The translations under genes were made by a program, and so were the position numbers. Below, one piece after another: positions 37,618-49,600 of a DNA stretch of 64,000 bases. The notes beneath the pieces were generated by a model that ran no database searches, was not told where the DNA came from, and saw nothing but the letters and a program-made list of their open reading frames with translations. Within the stretch, counting starts at the first letter, position 1; each line of letters starts with the position of its first letter. Source of the DNA: Lunularia cruciata (lineage: Eukaryota > Streptophyta > Marchantiopsida > Lunulariales > Lunulariaceae); contig OX419761.1 in assembly GCA_948567375.1 (NCBI GenBank), forward strand, positions 37,884,501 through 37,948,500. Reading direction: 5' to 3'.

Positions 37618-37734
37618 ATGATTGATGATCAGGACCTCGGGTTTTTTGCGAACTTCTTGGGTATCTGCATTTTCGTGCTGGTAGTAGCATACCACTACGT
37701 GGTGGCAGACCCTAAATTTGACACTCCTCAATGA
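37618..37734 (+). CDS. OST4: OST4: oligosaccharyltransferase complex subunit 4, 38 aa
   Basis: The whole protein is a 38-residue single-pass membrane peptide starting [15 protein letters not shown] and ending DPKFDTPQ, with a hydrophobic helix ~12-30 ([17 protein letters not shown]). It closely matches plant OST4, a very small subunit of the ER oligosaccharyltransferase. In yeast, OST4 helps hold the catalytic STT3 and OST3/6 subunits together for N-glycosylation. The ATG directly follows an acceptor-like TGATGCGCAG, so the 5' UTR is probably interrupted by an intron. The leader exon should lie around 37,000-37,200. The gene is too short for usual ORF cut-offs; larger frames on either strand here are chance. 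Confidence 0.93.
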   Translation: MIDDQDLGFFANFLGICIFVLVVAYHYVVADPKFDTPQ

Positions 37735-39856
37735 TAATAGCTTTCACAGGTGGGAAAAATGATATCCCACCTTGGAGGTGGAATTATGTCGTGCTCGCAA
37801 TATAGTACAAGGTGCATCTCATGGTTTGAAGTTCTTTTTTGGCGATAAGCTGTAATCTTTTGAGGATCATCTTCCTGCATACCTTGCTATTATCTCGATG
37901 CATAGACACGGAACCTTTTTGCATATTTAGGCAGAGCTGGTGGCTAATGGCTGACGCCGAGGATATTACCACAGGATAAATGACTTGACGAACTTTTGTT
38001 CATTGTGTATGGTGTTGCATATGTCAAGTAGTGTCATTGCCCAGGGTGCCAAGGTGTACCCAGGGTGCATTTTGACACCCTGATAAGCTTAATACTTCAT
38101 AGAGAAAAGCCACCAAGATCACATCGAGCAAGTTTACAAGTTCTCTCCCAGTTGTGGGTGTTGTCTGTCACGGCCAACCTCTATAATGCGTGTTGACTGT
38201 TTAAGTTTTCTTCGAGGATTTTCCTTAGTATCAGACTAGTAAATGGAGCACGAATTGAAATTTAATAGGACCAGCGACGGACCACTCATGAATCATCTAA
38301 TGTTTTACCTGATGAATGATCATGTGATGTTTATAGGATTTCAGTAACCAAGAGTCACGTCCCGTAACACTGCCCACTCTATCCCAGATTTCAGGTCGTG
38401 CTAACCTTTAACATAATCTTTTCCGTCTCAACTGTTGCTGTGCTAGTTAAACATATGAGGCAACTGTAGTGAAGTGTCCAGTAAATATACAGATAAAATC
38501 TAGATGTTTCTTTACACCTATAACTTCTGTTGATTCCAATTCAATGAAATCGTGAGTAAGATCAGTACAATCCAGTTCAATGAAAACGCTTCCTCCTAGA
38601 ACACAGACGTTGGAATGACAGTTCCTCTTTATGCGTTCTCAATCACGTTCTAAAGTTGTGCTCTTATGTTTCGAATTGCTTAAGGCGAAAAGGAATCCTC
38701 GATCACTGTAGTAAAATGATGTATGTGTTGGGAGCAGAGAGCAGAACTGGTCATGAGCGTAAGGACTTGGGATGGTGGCCGTGGAATGATGTAGTATGTA
38801 GCTAGCTTGTGAAAGTAGAGCACGTACATGCTCGGACTTGGTGTTAAAGATGTGATTGCAATGGGACTCTACGAGTACGAACCTTCTGAACCTCCATTAA
38901 AAACATCATTCCATCTGAAGCGCAACACCCCACTTAGAAAACAAATAAGATGAAAAACGTCTAAAATAAAATTTAGGACTTTCCCATATCGGAATCAAAA
39001 AAGATGACTCAAGGAAGAAAATGGGATGAGCTCATCCAATGAATGCAAAATAATATGATTCTTAAGCACCATTATCTCACTGGAGAGATCTCGTTAGACT
39101 CCCTACTTACAACGCACTTTACTGTATTGCCGAGACTTCTGTATGTTGTGAGACGTGTTAAAATGATCTCATAACTGTTCTTCGTCGATCCATATGGCGA
39201 GGTCCTTCTAGATTCCACGTTTTGATCCGTTTCACTCTGTTGGTTTTTTTGGTTATAGAATAAGCTTGATTGCAGCTAAATAGGGAGGAAATGTCTCAGA
39301 TACGACCATGGTGGTGGCATGTTTTTTATAGACAACCTGCTCTCAAGTTACATTCATATGTGTTGGAGATTGGGTTACTGTATTAAACGATAGTTTTATC
39401 TCAGCTCAAAATTCATCTTTACCTGATATTCTGAAGAGAGCTAAGTCCTAAATGGTCAATATCTTGAATTCCATGATAGAAAAGTATTAGTCAGATTGCG
39501 CTACTAACCAGACAGTATATTGAAAAATTACAGACATCAAATAGTAAATGTTAAGTAGTATCTCAGCTAAAATTTATCTTTATTTGAGATTTTGAAAGAA
39601 GTAAATGCTCTATATGTTCAAGCTTTTGAATTTTGTAATATCAATCAGTTGGGGCTCCTAATTTTAATATATGATTTACAAATGCCGTTAAAAATCTAAA
39701 CAACTCTAGAATAAAATAGTATTTCACCTACATCGTCTGCTATTCACTCTAAAATCTCCCTTTCTCGTCAAAATTCCTCCCCTGCCTCACATGGGCATCG
39801 GATGTTATGGGAGATACCAATAATCAAATAAAGTAGCTCAGTCTCGTGTAGTATCC
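37735..39856. other. Spacer between OST4 and tRNA-Glu
   Basis: It begins with the OST4 3' UTR. A 7-bp hairpin CAGGGTG/CACCCTG lies at 38,061-38,082. A diverged direct repeat (TATCTCAGCT-AAAATT-ATCTTTA) occurs at ~39,400 and ~39,560. No gene is recognisable. Confidence 0.5.
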
Positions 39857-39929
39857 TCCGTTGTAGTCTAGATGGTTAGGATACTCGGCTCTCACCCGAG
39901 CGACCCGGGTTCGAGTCCCGGCAACGGAA
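39857..39929 (+). tRNA. tRNA-Glu (anticodon CUC)
   Basis: The full cloverleaf is visible. Acceptor TCCGTTG pairs with CAACGGA; the D arm is GTCTAGATGGTTAGGATAC. The anticodon stem is CTCGG/CCGAG around the loop CTCTCAC, giving CUC. The T arm is CCGGG-TTCGAGT-CCCGG, with discriminator A at 39,929. There is no intron and no encoded CCA, as expected for a nuclear plant gene. The internal B box GGTTCGAGTCC is intact. Confidence 0.97.
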
Positions 39930-40974
39930 ATAGTTGCGCTCCCGAGAAATCTAGACACACCCTTTTAAGTTTACTTCCACTGTCAGCTCCTCTTGTAGTG
40001 CTCTTATTATCCTTCTTGCTCAATTTTCTGTACCATCTTAGAAAAAATCCCTTAAACAACTTGGCAAATATAATCTACTACAAGATGCTCGTACATGGTG
40101 ATACAATACTCCAACTCTATAAAGAATATTTTCTTTCGACCAGTGTTTCATTATTTCTTGAAGCCCTCTAGGCCTCTAGCCCGCTAGCGAACCATTGGAA
40201 TATTTACAGTTCTTAACATAAAAAAGAGTATTATCTTGTTCCATGTAATCACGTTAGCAATGAGTTTTAACTCTGAAATGAAACACAAATCCTCATGGGC
40301 TGTTCATTGGACTAATGTAAACCAGTTCTGGTCATCAAAGAAACTCTAAAATAACCCTATATAGAAGTTCGTGGTTCCACGAGGGGCTACGTCTACATTC
40401 CCCCATTGGAAGCTAAATAAGTTTGCAGCCTTCTAAAAAGTCCTACGATCGCCATGACGTTTGAATGTTTCATACACCTACTCGACTTCCTCTTGGACAA
40501 AATTCTATATTTATTTAATTATGGAAACTATTTTAGGAATGTAATTTCAAAGCAATGGCACCGAACAAATTTATCCATTGCGTGATTTGCTAGGATTCAT
40601 TGCGCTTACACAGGACGCAGTAATCCACATTTAGCCGTGTATACTCTTCTCTGGCAAAACTCTTTGTTCTCATCCATATTTGACTAGATAAAGTTTGATA
40701 TACCAGCGAAACTTTGGGGTATGAGTTTTGACATTGAAAGAAAATAGGTCAAATCGATCATTCGCTCTCAGAAGATTTCATTCACGTATCTACTGTCCCA
40801 AGACGATGTCTTCTGTACACCTTTTTAGTGCTGGATGAAAGTCCATGTATGTTCACTAAGTTCATCTCGAGGTTATGATTGCCCGTAAGTTGAATGGATA
40901 GGAACTCCGACCTAGTTTCCTCCGACAATAAAAGCCTACCTCAATACCTATTATACCAAAATGGTTTCTTCTTC
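39930..40974. other. Spacer between tRNA-Glu and LINE copy A
   Basis: No gene or known element seen. A CTCCCGAGAAA-type stretch follows the tRNA without an obvious T4 run within the first 30 bases. Confidence 0.4.
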
Positions 40975-41405
40975 AAAGTTAGAGAAAAGGGCAACCCAAT
41001 AGAAAACATGAAGGATGGGAAACCCTATCAGGCCGTACAAGGATGTGACAAAATAGGTAAATTGGGGCTAAGCCCCAATAGAGTCGATATGAGAAATTTG
41101 CCCTATTGCACCTAAGATATCTGAGCTATGCAAATCGCACTATCTATAAACAAGTGGAGCATCCGAAGAAGTATCACCTAGTGTGATTACATTCTTATGA
41201 ATTGCACCAGCCACTATTCTCTGTAGAGCAACGGACACACGTTCTCTAAAATATGCTACAAAGTATGAGAGTGAGAGTGGTACCCCTGGCACCTAACATG
41301 ATAAGCTCTCGTACACTCCCTGACAATTGTGTCGAACATCGTGTCCATCGCTCCATATAACTCCAAGGCTAGAGGAACAAAGAGGTGACCTCGTTGCATA
41401 CCCCT

Positions 41406-41783
41406 TTACTTGGAGACCTTGCAAGCTGCTACTGCACTCGCTGCCCATCCAGGGGGATGGGTAACCACTCCCTCCGAAACTATATCATGCGTAGGGTTGA
41501 TAACCACAACATCCGCTGTTGTCACGTGATCGTCTTGGACCAAGTATAAATCTACCTTGACACCAATCATCTGCAAAGCATACGAACATTCACTCCAAGC
41601 CACGTATCCACTCTCTTGTGCCATAGCAAACACTATGTCCCTAATAGCATCATGTGTAGCTATCCTTTGTCTTCCATAAGGACATTGTGTCATATGGACC
41701 ACTACTGCATTTAGTGTAGAACCACACTCACAAGAGAGTAATGAAGATGCAAATGGGTGGATCAAACCTAGACAAAACCTCAT
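41406..41783 (-). pseudogene. LINE copy A: CCHC zinc knuckle plus restriction-like endonuclease fragment
   Basis: Still open for ~125 codons. The knuckle reads C-x-C-x9-H-x3-C. It is followed by GRQRIATHDAIRDIVFAMAQ and a PD-(D/E)XK-like core (VDLYLVQDD, ADVVVINPTHD, then K-V-S-K). A stop replaces the Tyr that follows this Lys in copy B (KVSKY). The order RT, CCHC, endonuclease is that of R2/NeSL-type LINEs. Confidence 0.75.
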
Positions 41784-42290
41784 CTTTATAGAGAAAGCAG
41801 TTGGTGCGAGTCAAAATACCCTAATTCACAATCAAGCTAGGATCCAAGAGCCTAAGCCCTTGTCAAAGCAAGAGCAAAGTTGTCGTGCTCTAGTAGCTTG
41901 AGGAATAGATGAGTCAACTAAGAGAGAATGTAGCATATGTTGACACTGTTGCTCAATCAAGGAAGATTGTAAACCTCTAATCCAATCTGACGACAATGAA
42001 GCAAAAGATGGAAGGTTCTCGTATGCCCGTGGAGATAGACTATCTCTCGTCTGTCGCAATAACATTTGGAGAGAAAAGGATACTTCCTCCACCTCTGACA
42101 CATAAGTTTCCAAAACCGGCCTATCAACAACCACAAAATGAGAGGAGTAGGGGTGTCAAGAAAGCACAACAACCCAAAAATGCTATAAGTGTCATCTCCT
42201 CCATAAATAGCAAGCCAACCCCTCCACACGAGATTGATAGAGATGTATGTCTATGTGCCAAATCCCCTATCACACTCAAATGTTGTTGGT

Positions 42291-42995
42291 TGTAATACTC
42301 CAAGGATGAGAGAAGAGAGAAAACACAGATTACACACTCAAACATTTGATGCCCCAAAGGAGCACCTTCTCTTTATTATATAGACAAAGAGGATCTCCTC
42401 CAAGGAAGCTCCACCATAGGATTAGGCACACAGATAGGTGACGTGTCAACAAGCTCCACCCTTGGATTACTTACTTGGATGGTGACTTGTCTAGTCTAGG
42501 TCCTATATGGTTGGTCAAACAAGTTTTGACTGGAGGGAATCTTTTAGAGAATCTTCCTATAAGAATCTCAAAATCACGTGAGTAAGGTACCATTGGAAAG
42601 CTCTCAAAAAGACAAAGCATGGGGGAGGTTCCATAAATTTGAGGCCTAATTCATCCGTTTAGGCCTCCGAAATTACCTTCAAAGATTTCAAGCATATTTC
42701 GGTTCTTACTCTATTAGTAGAAGTCTCTTTTTGGTGATACCTCTTTCTGATCTGTTTAGTCCATCATGTGTAACATCCTTCCAGATATTACCAAACCAAT
42801 TCTCACCTTTAAATCATATGTCTAGCTATTGGTTCTAAGGTTCTCAAGTCTATTTTGGTTTTTGTCCTATTGGTAGAAGTACTCTTTTGGTGATACTTCT
42901 ATCTGATCTATTCCAACCATCATGTATAACATCATTCTAGATGTTACCAAACCAAATTTCTCCTCTAGATCATATGGCTAGCTCTTGGTATCACA
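42291..42995 (-). mobile_element. Solo LTR (705 bp) inserted in LINE copy A
   Basis: The element begins TGTAATACTCC and ends GGTATCACA on the + strand, i.e. TG...CA ends. It is flanked by a perfect 5-bp target duplication TTGGT (42,286-42,290 and 42,996-43,000), and the uninterrupted site is visible in copy B (AGTCATTGGTCC). A TATA-like TATATAATAAAG on the minus strand (42,371-42,382) sets the orientation. No internal retrotransposon sequence is present, so this is a solo LTR left by recombination. Confidence 0.88.
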
Positions 42996-44979
42996 TTGGT
43001 CCAATAATATCACCGAAGACTCCCATAATCCTCCTATCAAAGGCTCTCAGACGTGATAGGAAGGTCAAGGAGGAGTGAATTGTACGGAGGAGGTAAGTCG
43101 GTTGACGAGCAATACTAGAGGAGAGTATAACGAAAGGTCACACACATGGAGAACATCCTCTACAAGGGTAACGTCTAAAAAGCGTGTGACAAAATCCTTA
43201 GATCCTAAGAACACATAGTCCAAGAACATGTATGATCTGAGGAACATCCAGATATGATACACCCCTTTTGAAGCTCAAGATGAGGAAGGATACCTAAAGG
43301 GGACCATGCCCTGCACTTTGACACCTTGACTCTCAAGTCTACTAGATGTAGCTTGGTAGTCAAGTCGTCAAAGGTCTGCCTAATCTGATCTATAGGGTTC
43401 ACAATGTGTGTATCATTTGCCAATGAGAGAAATACACAACTTAGCATGGTCAAAGTAGTAGATAAGAGAGCTCTAAAGTGAACCATGGCAAAAAAGAGCA
43501 CCCCTAAAGGATCTCCCTAACGTGTACAAACTGTTGATTCCAAGATGGTGACTCTCTCCTATGAACAACTATGATAGTAATAAAGGGACGCAAGAGAGCC
43601 ATAAAAGACCGCACAAAAGGAATAGGTTTGCCAAGGATCCACTAATTTCCCTAAGCTCTCTAAAGATAGATGTTTGTGAGACGTTATTAAAAGTGTTCTC
43701 AACATCCAACTGTAAGACGACACACTTTGGATGGATATCTAAGAGTGCACTAATGCTTAGAGATATAGCCTCACATCCTCTATGTGTGGCCTAACTCCAA
43801 ATTGGTGTGGATTGAGGTGCTGTCAGAAAGGAGAATGATGTTGAAGGACAATGGTGCATCTGACCAAATGCATAAAGATCTCTCTAATAGCAATCGGTCT
43901 GATGCTCCACTTTCCTTCTCCATTGCAAGAAGTCGACTAGCACCTAACACTCGACTAACAGACATAGGAATATCTTTTCTCGTTATCATTGGAACCACCT
44001 GAAACAATTCGATAAAACTACTAGAAGGATCATCTACTTGAAAGCAATCTCTAAGATGTTCATATACCACCTCTAACAAGCCTCGTGAAGAAAGGCTAGG
44101 GGCAATACACAATGCTTGTGCAAAAAGCAAACTATCAAGACAGAAAGGTTGCTCAAGCTAATAATCTAAGACCTCCAGTGGTAATCGCTCTCTTGCCATA
44201 GGGTGTAGTGAGCATAGTGAAAAGATAGTCTCATCAATAAGACTAATCATAGACAAAGGGTGTAATGCTCGTGCTGCTCTACAAAACTCTCTTGCTTGAC
44301 CAATGTCTTACACCAATGGAATCAAATGGACTTTGCGGTATCCTATGGTAAAACCTATCTCCTAAAATATGCAGCCTAACAAACTTCTCTTGTAGGACCG
44401 CCCAATTCCCCGTCAAAATCTAACAATCACCTCTCTATGCCCTAAACGTCTCCCTTTAGCATAACAAAGATACCATCGAGAGAGTAAAAAGAATAAAAAC
44501 CATGCTAACTTGCCCAAGGGATCAAGTGCCAAACAATCAAATGGTAGACAAAAAGTCTATCTAACCTCATCATGGAGTGTACAAGGTAATTTATGGAATA
44601 CAAGTGTACATGAAAAACTAGTCTCAAATAACTCCAAAACTCAATCCATTTGAGAAGCTAACCATTCCCATGACTTGATCGATATCCTTGAAACAATCAA
44701 CAAAGAGATAGAGAAAACATGCGTAATCCAAAGTATCATTGTTATCAATGGGATCGCTCGTCTCACATGAATATCCCAAGGTGTCCTTGTGCATCCTTCT
44801 TACATGAACCTTTACCCCTTGTGAGGTAAAGCATCGATGACACACCTAGCATGGTGTATCCCAAATCACTTTGGACGACCCCACATGGAAAAGTGTAACC
44901 ATGGCTAACAAAAAATAATGATAATAACACACCATGTTCTTCTCCATTTCTTTTCCTACACTGTACAATCACACCCCTT

Positions 44980-45367
44980 CATATCCCAACTCACAAGAAT
45001 AAATATTATTTTTTCAAATCTTAAAAACTATAAACTCTCATAATTTTCAATTGTCTATCTTTAAGCTTTTAAACTTAGAAAGTATAACTCTCATGATTTT
45101 CAACTGTCATCTTTATAAATCTTTCACTAAATTTTCATAGAATTGTAACATGGATACCAAGAGATTAAAATTTCATATCCCAACTCACAAGAATAAATAT
45201 TATTTTTTCAAATCTTAGAAACTATAAACTCTCATAATTTTCAATTGTCTATCTTTAAACTTTTAAACTTAGAAAGTATAACTCTCATGATTTTCAACTG
45301 TCATCTTTATAAATCTTTCACTAAATTTTCATAGAATTGTAACATGGATACCAAGAGATTAAAATTG
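44980..45367. repeat. 194-bp tandem duplication in the 5' region of LINE copy A
   Basis: CATATCCCAACTCACAAGAA occurs at 44,980 and 45,174. The two units are nearly identical through GGATACCAAGAGATTAAAAT. Copy B has a single version (~58,236-58,415), so the duplication is specific to copy A. Confidence 0.9.
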
Positions 45368-45400
45368 AAAATTCACTCCCCATCACTCCCAATGTTGTGT

Positions 45401-46672
45401 AATAATCACTCTAAACCCTAAGAAACCTAAGAAACCCTCTTCAATGTGAGAATGAGACTGAAATGAGACCCATGCGCGATTCCTGGATTCAAATTCGGAT
45501 ATTGGAGGGAGCTTGGTTGCATCTCTAGGTTCACAACCCCTTACGGAGGGCGAGTAAAAAGGTTGAAGAAGGTTAGTGTGGTTTTTGATAGGCTATAGCT
45601 TAAGAGGGACACTTTCAGAGTTGTGACAATGGAAGAAGCTTCAACAGTGTTGGCGACTGCACATTAAGGTTGAGGCAGACAATTCAGGCCACTTCCGAAA
45701 ATCAGATGCCAAGGTTGTCGAGGTAGTGAATATGGAAACAAAAATGACGACCTCGAGGCATGATGGCAACGACCTGTGACAATGACGATGACAATGACCT
45801 TACAAATGGTGTCACGGAAAGACATGTATCAAAAGTATAGCCTCGTCTGGTTCACCGTGCTCCGATACTAAATGTGAAAGTATTGACACCGTCCTTCCTC
45901 TATGTTGGACAAGTTGTACCCAGACAACCTACTAGTTCCTACATCAACACGACAGGAGAAGGTGCGGGGGATTTCCGCACAAGCTGAGCTGAACGACAAG
46001 AATAAGATTTGAGATGCAGTCAGCCTACTTTCACAATCCATGGACTGATGCGTGAGAAGAGATGGTGATGACTTTCGCCATGAATTAATTGCAAATAGGA
46101 ATGTGAAATTGAAACGCCTTGCGAGGCACAAGACGCATATCAAATAGTGCCAAAGGTTAGCATAAGGAGCAAGTGTTAGAAATACACGTTTCAACCTACA
46201 GGCATGCTTCTTTCCCACTGATTATAATGTGGCAATAAGTTACAGCTCTCAGGGTACATGCATCCTGACTACATTTCTGCAGACACTGGTGGATTGGCAC
46301 AAACTGAGTCAGGAGTATGTACCCTTCATGTAAACATATGAGGATAAACTACATCCTAAAAGAGTGAAAACTAGATGTGCCTAACACAGCACACAGAAAG
46401 GAGCGAGAAATTGATTCGCAAGCAAAATCTCACTCTTAGTTAGATCCTTCCTGTGGGACTGGTAGAAGTAACACAATTGCTGCAAATTAGAATTGCATGA
46501 ATGTGTGCCTCTTACATGCAGCACAAGTCATGTCGTATGATCTGCGAAATACTAAACGGTTCTGAAGTATTCGCACGAGCTTAGGGAGACAAGAATACTT
46601 GTTGAATGAATTTTGCTATGTTGACTATTTAACATTTCTATTACAAGCTACACAAAGAATGCGAGGATACCC
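45401..46672. other. Spacer between LINE copy A and the NIPA gene 3' end
   Basis: No gene recognised. A short (TGACAA)-rich stretch occurs at ~45,775-45,800. The right part probably includes the 3' UTR of the minus-strand transporter gene. Confidence 0.45.
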
Positions 46673-49600
46673 TCAAGTATTTACAATGGTTACCGAAGAC
46701 AGCTCATGATCATCAATTGACAGCTTTGCCAGCCAATCGTTACTCAAGTTTGCACTCTTCCATTGTATGCGGGACGATGCCAACATAGGCATTGCAAAAA
46801 CCGAGGATGCAGGAATTCGATCTTGACCCATCCCCAGTAGCATTTGACATGTAGTCTGAAAAAAAATACACAATTGTCGTCAGAACGACTTAGCAAAACC
46901 AGCAACACCATTTTCGACCTGTAATAGTGTGGACAATCACAAAGTTTCCTGTACTTGAAAACGAGAGGGTGGTCTTTGTTCGACTACCGAGAGTAGACCG
47001 GTGCAATAGGCAATTGCCGTGCAGAACGGGGAACGTAACTTTAAATACTGTGCATCCAATTCTGCAGTATTTCCACGACTCCACAAAGTCCTAAAAATAT
47101 TCTCATATTCTTCATTGCAGATCCTCGTTTTGATTCAAACAAATCACGGTTAAAGACATATTGGGGAGAGACGGGACTGACTACCTTGGCCTTCGCCACA
47201 AGCAGTGTGGCGTCTTTAAGTACTTGCTGAGTAAGAGTTTTCCTATCCTTCTCCCTCACCTCCCGCTGATCTGATACAATCGGCCTGAATACCAAGATAC
47301 TTCCAGTCAGTGGACTTCACCAATTCATTGAAACTTTAGATGTGGATTTAATGAAGTGATGTTGTTGAAATTGAACTTTTATGCTACTACAGGACAGTGG
47401 AAGCGTGAGATCAATAATGTTATTGAAGACAACTCAAGAGTCTCAACATACCCGTCAACCATATCCATTAGAGGAACGGATTCAATTGGATTGGATGCAG
47501 GCCCTGACTTGTTCCCATGACCTGTGGCAAGCAAAACAAATAAGCATGGAGCACGAGTAAGTTTAAGACGTGCCAATCACTCAATTTGTCAAACTTATCG
47601 GTATTGCTCCAAGATTCTCCTTACCATTCCAACACTTTGGAACTGGTCGAGAGACTACAGCTATAGCAGTCATAGAAAAGACTGGTCTTAATTTCAAGCA
47701 GAGAATTACCATACCTTTGGGAGTTTGCGGAGCTAAAAGAGACATCCCTAGAAACAATGCAAACATGCCCAAGGCGAACATTGATGCCTTCGGTCCGTCA
47801 AACACCTGCTCAGCAGTCATCGATCCAATCACTTAGAATATGTTCGTTATGTTCACTTAGGTATGTTCTTGCAGCATGCTACGTGTAACAACCTTCTTGA
47901 TAACACCCGTGACCGTGAAATCCGCGGCAGAATAGCTTACTATAAAACCTAACCCCAGATGATGGAGTGATCTTTCCTGCTCCACTGAAGGTCGGTAAGC
48001 CTAAAGCAGCCTGGTGTTGCGTGATATACACTGCTAGATATTAAACTAGCGACCCCTGGAACAGATCTTCCCGGAAAAGATGTGAACACACCTGGTATTC
48101 CTCGAAATAAATGAAGCCAGTAAAGATGGAAAAGAACGTCCACGCAATTTGCAACATGGGAACGATAAGTATGGCATCAAACATCGCAAGACCCTCGTTC
48201 AATCTTGCCATCTGCATAACAATATATCATTACAGCTTACTCATTAAACATATATATAAAGTAGCAGAAAAGTAGAACTTTGAAGGGAAATTGGCATTTT
48301 CCTCCTGAAAGCAGTGTGCGAGTCCTTAACATACCCAGAATGAGGCAGTCCCGAGAAAAAGGAAAAATATTAGATACGTGAAGAACGCATCCAGTTGAGT
48401 TTCACCACTCAAAGTCAAGCGCATGAGGATAGACCTATCACAACAAACCATTGTCATTAATCCGCGCGCACGTACTCTCAACCTTCACCTGAACGCACTG
48501 TGAACAGCTTTGACACGTTTCTATGATTATTTACCATGAAAACATTACTTGGAACGCTTCTAAAACATTAAGCACTAAGCTCAACTGTTGAGATCACGTG
48601 TCTAAGAAAGGAAAGGACAGTACTTACAATGATTTTGCAAACAACACAGAATGTGTACCAATGGCACCAGATACGATGGCATACGATAACGGCACCATCG
48701 TCCGCCAGAAAGTTCCAACAGAGTCCTCACCACGTGTCATCATCAACTGTTTTCCGCGTCTGTAGCAACCAATGGAGACAGCAGAATACTTCTCAATGAA
48801 GATTTCATCTTACTCTAACGTAACAATTCTTAATTCCGTAGAACATCTATTTGTTCATAATACATTCGTCGACTCTGATCAGCACTGCTCAGAACTAGTT
48901 TCAATTCACAAAATCCTCACTTCATGCGAATATCAGATAAAAAGCCAAGTTGGAATGCTTACTTATACACGAGGTGCTGCGAGATGACTATCAATATAAG
49001 GAGCGCACAATACCCGAGATACAGCGGGTCCTTATAATTTGCTAATAGCTCCTCATTTGTGTATGCTGCCAGCAGCATAGAAGTATCAGTATGGTGACAG
49101 AAATCATAAACCATATATCCTGAGCCGAACTACGTCTGCGCATGACCCAGCGCATGCTTTATGACAATCCAACTTCATGCTACAGAAACTAAGATCAAAA
49201 GCAATCAAAAGTAATCCTGGACTTGGATTCCTCGACTTTTTCAACCAATTAGAAGAATTTTCAGAAAGGCTGAACATCCCTATGCGAAGCACTGGAGTGT
49301 AAAATGTTTTAACAAGCACGACTGTTCTTAGCCGACGACAAGACGGCCCACTTAAGCATTTGCACAGACACCAAACAAAAAACAACTTGAAAAAGTGCTT
49401 ACTTGATGACTGATGATTGCCGAAAGCGACAAGAAATATGTTCCCAACAACTATGAATGCTGTAGCAAACAATATCCTGAACAAAAGAGGCAAAGGCATT
49501 TGTTAGAGCTTTCGGAAGCTAGATGTCTAAACGCACTAAGTAACGGAGTATAGAACCCGTTGTACACAACCCAGTTCCATATCCACGTTTCACCACCGGA

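Larger units (their letters stand above)
40975..45400 (-). mobile_element. Decayed R2-like non-LTR retrotransposon, copy A (contains a solo LTR)
   Basis: This is the same family as 54.25-58.44 kb, with coding sense on the minus strand. In element order it retains: a C2H2 finger fragment (CHRCFTSQGVKVHVRRMH, ~44,800-44,845); an N-terminal region including RGLLEVVYEHLRDCFQ (~43,780-44,130); RT motif A DVENTFNNV (~43,700); motif B with a stop in place of Gln (*GDPLG); motif C changed to LANDTH (~43,400); a C-terminal segment HSLLVDSSIPQATRAR (~41,900); a CCHC knuckle (CECGSTL...HMTQC, ~41,700); and a restriction-like endonuclease region with KVDLYLV, TADVVVINP and CKVSK (~41,410-41,580). Multiple stops and frameshifts make it non-coding. 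The 3' end is at ~40,975; the 5' end is estimated where similarity to copy B stops. Confidence 0.85.

Noticed and set aside
41406-41783. Functional host gene for the 125-codon ORF
   Set aside because: It is the endonuclease tail of a broken LINE copy, collinear with the same region of copy B.
49104-49499. 131-codon minus-strand ORF as a separate gene
   Set aside because: Its first part is exon 5 of the NIPA gene (49,403-49,476); the rest reads into an intron.
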